Shown here in pieces: positions 9,542 through 17,401 of a DNA stretch of 64,000 bases (positions within the stretch are counted from its first letter, which is position 1; each line of letters begins with the position of its first letter). Origin of the DNA: an uncultured Bacteroidales bacterium (GTDB lineage Bacteria; Bacteroidota; Bacteroidia; Bacteroidales; P3). Location: the NCBI GenBank assembly GCA_937886715.1, contig CAKZZD010000009.1:1-64000 (forward strand), written 5' to 3'. A program made the position numbers and the translations under genes. The notes below the pieces were generated by a model. That model was given only the letters and a program-made list of their open reading frames with translations. It was not told the DNA's origin and made no database searches.

Positions 9542-9675
9542 AGATACTATACCCGCCAAAACGATATGCGTTTGGCAATTAATTGAAAGTCATTGTCGTA
9601 CATATAGAATTGTGGATTGGAACCAATGGTCACAATGGCTGAGCGGCCCACCATGGTGGGCCGCTTTCCTTTTTC
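9542..9675 (+). ncRNA. Candidate structured small RNA
   Basis: About 134 nt run from the predicted start of the promoter at 9504-9535 to a terminator. Three hairpins are visible: GCCAAAACG/CGTTTGGC (9555-9576), ATTGTG-G-ATTGG/CCAAT-GGT-CACAAT (9609-9636), and the terminator palindrome at 9642-9665 followed by TTCCTTTTTC. There is no credible coding sequence in it, and it lies in the gap between gcvP and the convergent gene. I do not recognise the family. That it is transcribed is inferred from the promoter, structure and terminator only. Confidence 0.6.
9642..9675 (+). terminator. Terminator of the candidate small RNA
   Basis: A perfect 24-bp palindrome (AGCGGCCCACCA with TGGTGGGCCGCT) is followed by TTCCTTTTTC. 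The palindrome has no separate loop sequence, so a few central bases must form the loop. Confidence 0.75.
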
Positions 9676-9718
9676 ATTGTGGCCCAAGATCGAATGCTTT
9701 TTCTATGATTTTTTGTGT

Positions 9719-10504
9719 CTAGTCGCACAGCACGTAGAGGTCGTCGCGCTGGTTGAGCAGCAGCAGATTTTGTCCCAGCTGCAGCAGACGCCGTTCAGGT
9801 GTGCCCAATAGCCAGTCGCCCACATCTTGGTCGCGCCGGTCGGTGGTGAGTGCTATCAGCAGGTCGGGATGCAGCTGGTCCAAAGCAAGCCTGTCCGGAT
9901 GGTCGACCAGCGAATGGCGGCTGGCGAGCGTTACCGGCGAATAGCCGATGCCCAGCGACGCATACATCTTGTCGAGAAAACGGCGGTTGTCGTCCCATCG
10001 CGCCTTCAGTCCAGCATCGCTGTAGTCCGGCGAGGCCACCGAAAGCTGGCTGCCGAAAAAGCGCACGAAGTACGACCCCCAGATCAGTTTCTGTTTGCTC
10101 TCGCGGCGATGGTCCAGCGTCAGGCAGACGTTATGCAGTTGCGACTGCAGCGGATGCTGCACGCAGAGATAGGCCGACCGGCATTGGCTGAAGATGTTCA
10201 GCATCCGGGCAGGATGGGTGATGCTGCCGCGCGGAGCCTTGCGGTCGACGGCCGTGATGGCCAGCACGCCGTTCAGCGCCGTTGCCAATCCGCTGATGGC
10301 TACCTTCCAGTCGCCTTTCATTGCCACATACGGGGCTCCCAGATGTTCGATCCAAGAACAGTCCTCTCCGTCATTGCCGACGGTCATCAGAATGATCTCC
10401 TTTCCCAGCTTCTCGGCGCATAGTTTGGCATAGGGCATCAGCATGGGGGCGCTGTCGGCACTCTCGAGACACACGATGATGAATTGGTCTTTCTTCTGCT
10501 TCAT
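9719..10504 (-). CDS. Universal-stress-protein-like hypothetical protein
   Basis: 262 aa beginning MKQKKDQFIIVCLE. The first about 130 residues look like a USP-type Rossmann domain (beta strand FIIVCLES, helix, beta strand EIILMTVG, then a hydrophobic LNGVLAITAVD segment), but the ATP-binding GxxGxxx motif is not obvious. The C-terminal half is not recognised. The start at 10504 is preferred over the in-frame ATG 40 codons earlier because it overlaps the stop codon of the large upstream gene in an ATGA arrangement, which implies translational coupling. Role unknown. Confidence 0.65.
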   Translation of the reverse strand: MKQKKDQFIIVCLESADSAPMLMPYAKLCAEKLGKEIILMTVGNDGEDCSWIEHLGAPYVAMKGDWKVAISGLATALNGVLAITAVDRKAPRGSITHPARMLNIFSQCRSAYLCVQHPLQSQLHNVCLTLDHRRESKQKLIWGSYFVRFFGSQLSVASPDYSDAGLKARWDDNRRFLDKMYASLGIGYSPVTLASRHSLVDHPDRLALDQLHPDLLIALTTDRRDQDVGDWLLGTPERRLLQLGQNLLLLNQRDDLYVLCD

Positions 10505-13500
10505 CGGATGAGGGTTATATCGCCTTTGAAATCGTTCTCGATGCCAGTGTGGCAGCGGATCTGGCAGGTGTAGGTGTACACGCCGGGAAGGCATTGCGTG
10601 TTGCGGAACGTGCCGTCCCAGCACTGGTTCACGTCGCGGCTTTCATACACTTTTTCGCCCCAGCGGTTGAAGATGGCGATATAGAACGACGTGATGTTCT
10701 CGTTGTTGAAACACAGGCGGTCGTTGATGCCGTCGCCGTTGGGGGTGAAGGCGTTGGGGATGGTGAACAGCGGCGCGCCGCAGATGACCTCCGTGCAGGT
10801 GATGCAGAGCGTGTCGACGGCGGTGCATTGGGTGGCGGTGTCGACGGCCACAACCGTGTAGCACGAAGAAGCGGCGGGTGTGGCGGTTGGATCGGCGATG
10901 GTGGGGTTGTCCAGGTCGGTGACGGGTTCCCAGCGATAGGTGATGCCCTCGGCCGGGTGGCTGGCGTGCAACTGCACACTCTCGCCGAGATAGATGTCGT
11001 AGCGGTCGGCCCATGCCGAAAAATTGTCGAGTGTGTGGCTACGGGTCACCACCGTGGTGTCCACAATCGGGCAGCCGTCGTCGTCGGTCAGACGGACGAT
11101 ATACATGCCCTCGCAGAGATGGCTGATGGTGGTGTCGTGTGTGGGATGTGCGCCCAGAGTGCCTCCATAGAGATAGTGTATCCAGGCCGAGCAACTGTCG
11201 GTGCAGAGGATGGTTGACGACTCCTTTTTGTAGAGCGGCTCAACTTTGTTGTAGGCTGTGATGTCCACCTCATAGCTGCATCCATAGCCTGTCACCACGC
11301 ACAGGTAGTGCTGCGAGGGGATGAGGCTGTCGATGGTCAGCATATGGCCACTGATGCTGTAGGGTGCCGGCGGCACGATGCTGATGTTCAACGAATCCGT
11401 GTCGATGCTGCTTTCGAGGGTGATTCGAGCCCGTCCGTCGACGGAATCATGGCACGAGTTGGGGTCCACATTCACCTCGCTGACAAGCTGCAGGGTCGTC
11501 ACCTGGAATGTGTCGGTTTCGACACATCCTTCGGCGCTGATGCGAAGTATATAGGTGTCGGCCTGACTCACCCACGGGTTGGCCACCGTCGAGTCGCTGA
11601 CTGTGCCCTGTATCCATTCGTAGGTGGCGCCCAGCTGCGGGCGGGGTCCGATCTGTATCTGCGTATTGTTGCAGGCAATCTGCGGCATCTGCATCTTCCC
11701 TTCGTCGGAAAGCACCTGGAACGAGTGCCGCTGGGTGTCGCTGGTGGCGCATCCGTTCTGCATCAGGCTGACCAGCGTCACGGTGTAGATGCCGCCTTCG
11801 GTGTAGGTGTGTGTCGGATTGCGGTCGGTCGACGTGGTGCCGTCGCCGAAATCCCACACAAACGACGTTCCTCGTCCTGTGTTGTTGAATGCCACCGTGT
11901 AGGGGGCGCAACCTGCTGCCGGAGGAATGAACTCCGCCACGGGGAAGTCGTCGGTCACGTTGAAGCGGAAAACGGCATTGTTGCAGTTGGCCGACAGATT
12001 CTCGTTGCTCCAGGCACCGGTGGTGACGGGAAACATGTTGTTGCCGCCGCACGAGGCGCACACGGCCTGATAGAGGGTGGCCATGCGGTCGAAGCGCGAC
12101 GTGCCGCCGTCCACATGGTCCGATCCGCCGTTGGAGGGGTTGTGCATCTCGCCGAAGAAGGTGGCATATTCCAGCGTGTTGGCATCGGCATCAAGGCTGA
12201 GGATGTAGAAGTCCTGACCGTCGGTGGCATCCTGGTAGGCACCGGATGAAGTCTCCATGCCCCAGGTGCCCTGCGAGTTCCATGTGACGCCGTTGTAGCC
12301 TACAAAGTCGCGTCCCCAACCGGCTGCATACACGCGGTTGCAGATGTCGGCGGCGAAGGCTGTCGGCGACAGGTTGACGCGGCCGGGAGTGCCGAACACG
12401 GTGCTCCACACGCGGTCGGAAAGGTCGGGCTGCATACGCACGAGCAACATTCCGGCTCCGGGCACGCTGTAGGCGGCATTGTGGATCCATGTGCTGCCGG
12501 TGGCTTTGGTCTGTCCGAAGAGCAGCACCTCGTCGCGACGGCCCGTACGGACGAAATAGAGCTGGTCGTAGGCATTGCTGCCCACATATGTCGATGCCAG
12601 CAGGCGGTCGCCGTGGTATGATATCTTGCTCACAAAGCCATCGGTGTTGCCGCCGCCGAAGGTGGTCTGGTAGGCGCCGGATGTCACGGGGAAATTGTGC
12701 GACACCGTACCGCCGCACACCAGCAGGTTGTAGACCGAATCCACGTCGATCGAATACACGGCGTCGTCGTCCTGTCCGCCCAGATAGGTGCTCCACAGCA
12801 TATTGCGGAGATTATAGTCGAGCTTGAACACCACGCCATCCTGCTTGCCGCCGCGCGCAGGCTGCACGCAGCCCGGCGTGGTGGGAAAGTCGAAACTCAT
12901 CGTCGACGAGCCCACATAGACGTTGTTCAGATAGTCGGTGATGAGTTCGCCGCGGGCACCGTCGCCGTAGTTGTAGTACAGCGAGTCGTTGCCGAACATG
13001 ATGATTTGCGGATCCATGTTGTAATAGTTGCGATAGTTCAGGCCGTCGTTGCCCGTGCCGCCCACGAAGGTGGAGGCTTGCAGCTGGCTGCCGTCGGCGC
13101 TCAGGCGGCACACGAAAATGTCGCTGCCGGAAGGGTAGGGGATGATGGCCGACTCGTAGTTGATCACCTGGCCGCCGCGGAAGTTGCGCTGGTAGGCGCC
13201 TTCGGTGGTGGGGAAATTGGACGATCCGGTGGTGCCGAACACCAGCAGCTCGTCGAACGAGTTGACATACAGGCTGTGCGGCATGTCGGCATAGGCACCG
13301 CCCAGGTAGGTGGCATAGAGGCGTTCGCTGCCGGTGGTGTCGAATTTGAAGATGCCGATGTCGGTGTTGCCGTTGTACGACTGGTCGTAGGCGCCGAGCG
13401 AGGTGGGATAGCCTATCGCGAACACCAGACCGGCGGTGTAGGTGTTCTTGTGCGAGTCGTAGGTGGCCGAAGCGCCCCAGTTGTCGGCCACGGAGCCGGT

Positions 13501-14223
13501 GTAGGAGGCAAAAATCAGCGTCGGGTCGATCACCAGCTCGCGGCTGTGGTCGTAGGTCCCGATCTCGATGGCAGCACGGTTGTGTCCCAGCGTCTTCCAA
13601 CGGCTGGGCACCTCCACCTCCTTGCCGTCGATGTGCTGGTAGACGTAGGGATGCAGCTCCACCACATCGCGCACACTGGTGGCGATGCGCAGGTCGCCGC
13701 TGGCCGTCACCCCGTCGGCACCGTCGTATTCGATCACGATGGCCGTCGCGTCGGCGCCGGCTGCCACCACCAGGTTGTATTTCAGAGCGTTGCTGGCGGT
13801 GAACAGCTCCAGGTCGATGCCGGGGTAGATATTGTTGTAGCGCACCATGCCGTAGGCCGGCACTTTCGAGCGCCAGCGGCTGGGGTCGTTGCCGATGAAA
13901 TAGTTGTAGTAGTCGCTTTGCTGCTGTAGCGCATGGGGTTCCGTCGGGGTGGATCCCACAAAGCGCATCTTGTAGGCGTGGCGCCGAAGGCTCGTTGCAG
14001 GGGCAGGATGCATGATGGGCTCGCTCAGCGCCACGGTGATGCCGTCGTCTTCGAGAAAGATGGCGGCGTTGTGCAGTTGAGCCTCGAAACGCACGTGCTC
14101 GTCCCATTGTCCGAGGTTCTCGACAAAGGTCACGCGAAGCCCTGTGCCGAGGGTGTCGCGCACATTGCGCGCATACGTGCACGTGCAGGCGAACAATAAT
14201 AATATCAATACGATACGCTTCAT
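10501..14223 (-). CDS. Gliding-motility-type secreted protein with SBBP-like repeats, PKD domain and T9SS type B C-terminal domain
   Basis: 1240 aa, predicted to be exported across the inner membrane by a signal peptide (MKRIVLILLLFACTCTYA) and to the surface by T9SS. The N-terminal about 230 residues resemble the domain found before SBBP repeats (FVENLGQWDEHVRF). Repeats rich in YLGG and G(T/A)YQ, such as STYLGGQDDDAVYSIDVD, follow at about 230-720. A PKD domain with FVWDFGDGTTSTDRNPTHTY lies near 810-890, and the CHU_C-type sorting domain (IPNAFTPNGDGINDRLCF ... IFNRWGEKVYES ... CWDGTF) ends the protein. The start at 14223 gives an intact signal peptide and lies just inside the promoter at 14257. 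A surface-associated or released protein is likely; substrate unknown. Confidence 0.9.
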   Translation of the reverse strand: MKRIVLILLLFACTCTYARNVRDTLGTGLRVTFVENLGQWDEHVRFEAQLHNAAIFLEDDGITVALSEPIMHPAPATSLRRHAYKMRFVGSTPTEPHALQQQSDYYNYFIGNDPSRWRSKVPAYGMVRYNNIYPGIDLELFTASNALKYNLVVAAGADATAIVIEYDGADGVTASGDLRIATSVRDVVELHPYVYQHIDGKEVEVPSRWKTLGHNRAAIEIGTYDHSRELVIDPTLIFASYTGSVADNWGASATYDSHKNTYTAGLVFAIGYPTSLGAYDQSYNGNTDIGIFKFDTTGSERLYATYLGGAYADMPHSLYVNSFDELLVFGTTGSSNFPTTEGAYQRNFRGGQVINYESAIIPYPSGSDIFVCRLSADGSQLQASTFVGGTGNDGLNYRNYYNMDPQIIMFGNDSLYYNYGDGARGELITDYLNNVYVGSSTMSFDFPTTPGCVQPARGGKQDGVVFKLDYNLRNMLWSTYLGGQDDDAVYSIDVDSVYNLLVCGGTVSHNFPVTSGAYQTTFGGGNTDGFVSKISYHGDRLLASTYVGSNAYDQLYFVRTGRRDEVLLFGQTKATGSTWIHNAAYSVPGAGMLLVRMQPDLSDRVWSTVFGTPGRVNLSPTAFAADICNRVYAAGWGRDFVGYNGVTWNSQGTWGMETSSGAYQDATDGQDFYILSLDADANTLEYATFFGEMHNPSNGGSDHVDGGTSRFDRMATLYQAVCASCGGNNMFPVTTGAWSNENLSANCNNAVFRFNVTDDFPVAEFIPPAAGCAPYTVAFNNTGRGTSFVWDFGDGTTSTDRNPTHTYTEGGIYTVTLVSLMQNGCATSDTQRHSFQVLSDEGKMQMPQIACNNTQIQIGPRPQLGATYEWIQGTVSDSTVANPWVSQADTYILRISAEGCVETDTFQVTTLQLVSEVNVDPNSCHDSVDGRARITLESSIDTDSLNISIVPPAPYSISGHMLTIDSLIPSQHYLCVVTGYGCSYEVDITAYNKVEPLYKKESSTILCTDSCSAWIHYLYGGTLGAHPTHDTTISHLCEGMYIVRLTDDDGCPIVDTTVVTRSHTLDNFSAWADRYDIYLGESVQLHASHPAEGITYRWEPVTDLDNPTIADPTATPAASSCYTVVAVDTATQCTAVDTLCITCTEVICGAPLFTIPNAFTPNGDGINDRLCFNNENITSFYIAIFNRWGEKVYESRDVNQCWDGTFRNTQCLPGVYTYTCQIRCHTGIENDFKGDITLIR

Positions 14224-14256
14224 TTCCGGCCGTGATGTCAGGGTTCTATACTGCGG

Positions 14257-14264
14257 CAAATATA
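14257..14264 (-). promoter_or_regulatory. -7 promoter element of the gliding-motility-type gene
   Basis: On the minus strand this reads TATATTTG, matching TAnnTTTG, 34 bases before the chosen start codon. Confidence 0.6.
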
Positions 14265-14359
14265 CAAAAAATATTTCATACGCCGCAAAATAATGCCGCA
14301 TCGCCCCGCCTGATGCCATGCATCGTCACCCCCCTGACGCTACCGCGCCGTCTGATGCA

Positions 14360-14411
14360 CGACTGTTGTACGACTGTTGTACGAAAAATGTTCGTACAAC
14401 AGTCGTAGTAG
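14360..14411. repeat. Iteron palindrome, copy 1
   Basis: The left arm contains two tandem 11-mers close to CTGTTGTACGA. A perfect 15-bp stem (14371-14385 with 14391-14405) surrounds the loop AAATG. The motif GTTGGAGGGG follows at 14413-14422, as in two other copies. It lies just downstream of the minus-strand CDF transporter gene. Confidence 0.85.
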
Positions 14412-14441
14412 AGTTGGAGGGGCTATGGACAGAGTGGGTCG

Positions 14442-15470
14442 TTAATCGTGGTGGTCGTGATGGTGATCGTGGTGGTCATGGTCGTGGTCGTGGTCATGGT
14501 CGTGGTCATGGTCGTGGTCATGGTGGTCGTCGTCGTGGGGGTGCGGGGTGCACTCGTGGTCATGGCAGTGGGAGCGAGAGGTTTCGAGTTCGAGGGTGCT
14601 GTGGTGGATGCCGATGCTGTCGAGCAGCTGCTTGACGCTGTCGGTGACGGTTTCGAGGTGCGACGAGTCGGGGATGACGATGTGTGCGGTGAGGGCGGTC
14701 TCGGTGGTGGAGATGGGCCAGACATGCAGGTGATGGACATCAGTCACGTTGTCGAGCGCTTCGATGCTGTGAGCGATCTCGTCGACGTCGAAGCCTTCAG
14801 GCACAGCGTCGGCACTCATGCAGAGGCTTTCGGAGAGGAGATTCCAGGTGGAAACGAGGATGACGACGGCTATGACGAGGCCAACGATGGGGTCGACGAG
14901 GTGCCAGCCGGTGAGGTTGATGACGATGCCGCTGACGACGACGCCGATGCTGACGAGGGTGTCGGCAAGCATGTGGAGGAAGGCGCCGCGGGTGTTGATG
15001 TCGTGCTGCTGTTGACGGCTGAGGGCCCAAGCGGTGAGTCCGTTGATGAGGATGCCGACGGCGGCGGTCCAGATGACGAGCGTGCCGTTGACGGGAGAGG
15101 GATGGATGATTTTCTGGATGCTTTCGACGATGATGGCGCCTACGGCAACGAGGAGGATGATGGCGTTGAGGAGAGAGATGAGGATGGAGGTTTTGCGGTG
15201 GCCATAGGTGAAGCGCTTGGTGGGCATCGAGGCGGCGAGTTTGAGGGCTATCATGGCCAGCAGGAGCGAGAAGACGTCGCTGAGGTTGTGGCCGGCGTCG
15301 GAGAGCAGTCCGAGGGAGTGGCCGACGAGGCCCGCCACTGCCTCAATAATGACGAAGAGAAGGTTGAGGGCTACGGCGACGATGTAGATGGTGGAGAGCT
15401 TTTGGATGGTGTGGTGGTGGTGATGGTGATGATGGCCGTGGGAGGCGTCGTGGGTGTGGGCGTGTTCCAT
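14442..15470 (-). CDS. Cation diffusion facilitator (Zn2+-type exporter) with His/Asp-rich ends
   Basis: 342-aa inner-membrane metal/proton antiporter. Six hydrophobic segments are seen at about 27-240. The metal-site motifs are intact: LLSDAGHNLSD in helix 2 and FLHMLADTLVS in helix 5 (HxxxD). The cytoplasmic C-terminal domain follows. Both ends are histidine-rich: residues 3-20 hold about ten His, and the last about 30 residues alternate His and Asp. His-rich tails are known in ZitB/CzcD-like members and probably buffer metal. Zn2+ is the likeliest substrate, but Co2+, Cd2+ or Ni2+ cannot be excluded. Confidence 0.92.
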   Translation of the reverse strand: MEHAHTHDASHGHHHHHHHHTIQKLSTIYIVAVALNLLFVIIEAVAGLVGHSLGLLSDAGHNLSDVFSLLLAMIALKLAASMPTKRFTYGHRKTSILISLLNAIILLVAVGAIIVESIQKIIHPSPVNGTLVIWTAAVGILINGLTAWALSRQQQHDINTRGAFLHMLADTLVSIGVVVSGIVINLTGWHLVDPIVGLVIAVVILVSTWNLLSESLCMSADAVPEGFDVDEIAHSIEALDNVTDVHHLHVWPISTTETALTAHIVIPDSSHLETVTDSVKQLLDSIGIHHSTLELETSRSHCHDHECTPHPHDDDHHDHDHDHDHDHDHDHDHHDHHHDHHD

Positions 15471-15780
15471 ATTGTTGTATTTTTAATGTTTTGTTGTTGA
15501 ATGTTTTCGGATTGCAAAATTACACATTTTTTTCGTTCCGGGATGGTCACCACAAGTGGTGATGATGCCGGATGGAAGGGCGGGCGTTCCGCCGCCGGCG
15601 ATGACGGTTGTCAGACGGACAGAAAGAAGGCTACAATGGCCCGGAAGAGGTGCCGTGATGGACTTTTGTGGATGCGTGTCAGGGGTGATGCGGGGCCGGA
15701 AATGTGTTTGTATATGGCTGTGGGATAGTGAATTATATATTGTTAAGAAAATAATGTTTGGCAGAATGATGTTTTTTTTA
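15471..15780. other. Divergent intergenic region
   Basis: Between the CDF gene (minus) and the OmpA-like gene (plus). It holds the minus-strand -7 element TAATTTTG (15515-15522) for the CDF gene and a short GC-rich inverted stretch near 15580-15605. No ORF with a convincing product is visible in either direction. Confidence 0.5.
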
Positions 15781-15788
15781 TACTTTTG
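15757..15788 (+). promoter_or_regulatory. Promoter of the OmpA-like gene
   Basis: A -33 TTTG (15757-15760) and a -7 TACTTTTG (15781-15788) are spaced by 20 bases. Confidence 0.7.
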
Positions 15789-15806
15789 CGGTACGATTAA
15801 AAATGT

Positions 15807-17252
15807 ATGCTTATGTTCAGAACGAAGCAAATATTGATGGGTCTTTTGTGCTGTGCACTGGTTTTCGGTGTGTGCACCGACGTGCAGGCGCAGACGAAGA
15901 AAAAGAAGAAAAAAGCGACGACGACGCAGACCACAAAGAAGAAAAAAGCACCTGCGCCGGCACCGGTGTCGCAGGATGTGGAGTTACCGCTGACTAGCAA
16001 CGACTGCCTGTTTGCGCTGACGCTGGAGCCTGACAAGCCTTTTGGACCTACGACGGCACCCGACGGGGGTGGACGAATACAGGAGGTGGTGGCCGACAAG
16101 GCCCATCCGAACATTTTTGAACGCGAGCACAATTCGGTGTGGTACAAATTCAAAGTGCCCTACAACGGGGAGCTGGAAATCAGCATAGTGCAGAAAAACC
16201 AGTGGGACGATTACGACTTTCTGGTGTACAAGAATACGGGCACATATTTTTCCAACCAGGTGATCCAGAACAAGGTGATGCCTGTGGCGGTGAACATGGG
16301 CATGGTGGACAGCAACACACTGGCTGCCGAAGTGTTGCGAGGCGGCGACCGCAAGAAAACGACCACAGCAACCACCACCACGACCACAAAGAAGAAAAAA
16401 GCCGACGAAGAGGAGTTGCCCTTCGTGGAGGCTCCCGCCCCGAAGGCCCATATCGGCATGAGCATCGATGCCAAAGACAAGATGCTGACGAAGAAGCAAG
16501 TGGGCGGATTCATCAAGTCGATACCAGTGCGCATGGGTGAAGAATACTATATCGTGCTTGACAATCTGTCGTATCGCGGACAGGGACACACGATCACCGT
16601 GTCGGTGCATGCCGACGCCTACGAGCCCCTGGTGCTTTTCTATGACAAGAAAGGCAAGCGCTATGTGGATGTGGACCTGATGATTCTGGAGCGTGGCGAG
16701 ACGGGTGCCGAACGTCCGCTGATTCGCGACGCGCACTATCGTGGCGGGAAGGTGAAATTCGTGCCAGGATTCAGCTACACGCTGTATGCCAAGCGCGAAG
16801 GCTACTTCTCGGTGTACCGCGAGTTCAGCGCCCGCGATCTGATGATGCGCGACACGCTAATGCTGTATCAGATGGAGCGTACGGAGAGGGGGTCGACCTT
16901 CTCGATCAAGGACATCTATTTCGAGGATGGCGAGGCTACGCTGATCGGCGGAGCCGACTCGGTGCTGATGAACTATGTGGCGATGTTCAAGAACCATCCT
17001 GACATTACCTTCTTGGTGAAAGGCTACGTTCAGAGCTATGGCGTCAACGTGGAAGAGGACATGCTGCTGTCGCTCAACAGGGCCAAAACCGTGAAGCAAT
17101 ACTTCATCGACCACGGTATAGAAGCCGACCGCATCTCGACAGCCGGTATGACCAAAAACGAAATCAAGCGGGCTGCAGCCGCCGTGTTGGACCAGGGTGC
17201 CAAGTTCAGCGGCATCAAGGTGGACCTGATCATCACCGGAAAAAAAGAATGA
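15807..17252 (+). CDS. OmpA-family outer membrane protein with Lys/Thr-rich low-complexity segments
   Basis: 481 aa (479 if the ATG at 15813 is used). A signal peptide ends around VQA. Residues about 29-52 and 185-205 are runs of Lys, Thr and Pro (TKKKKKK, TTTATTTTTTKKKK), which look like disordered linkers rich in positive charge. The last about 130 residues are an OmpA/MotB-like peptidoglycan-binding domain (IYFEDGEATLIGGADSVL, then LSLNRAKTVKQYFIDHGI and the DRISTAGM strand). It probably anchors an envelope complex to the cell wall; the middle region (about 60-350) is not recognised. Confidence 0.8.
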   Translation: MLMFRTKQILMGLLCCALVFGVCTDVQAQTKKKKKKATTTQTTKKKKAPAPAPVSQDVELPLTSNDCLFALTLEPDKPFGPTTAPDGGGRIQEVVADKAHPNIFEREHNSVWYKFKVPYNGELEISIVQKNQWDDYDFLVYKNTGTYFSNQVIQNKVMPVAVNMGMVDSNTLAAEVLRGGDRKKTTTATTTTTTKKKKADEEELPFVEAPAPKAHIGMSIDAKDKMLTKKQVGGFIKSIPVRMGEEYYIVLDNLSYRGQGHTITVSVHADAYEPLVLFYDKKGKRYVDVDLMILERGETGAERPLIRDAHYRGGKVKFVPGFSYTLYAKREGYFSVYREFSARDLMMRDTLMLYQMERTERGSTFSIKDIYFEDGEATLIGGADSVLMNYVAMFKNHPDITFLVKGYVQSYGVNVEEDMLLSLNRAKTVKQYFIDHGIEADRISTAGMTKNEIKRAAAAVLDQGAKFSGIKVDLIITGKKE

Positions 17253-17401
17253 CAGCTGCAGCGGACGTCTGGCCGATAGGCGCTGATGTTCGCGTATCAT
17301 TATTTTATTAAACAGCAATCAACGAAAGAACTGTCAGAGGGGCACAGCGCTGCTGATGGTTCTTTTGTTGTGTGCTATAGACCGAAACAATGCAGATACG
17401 C

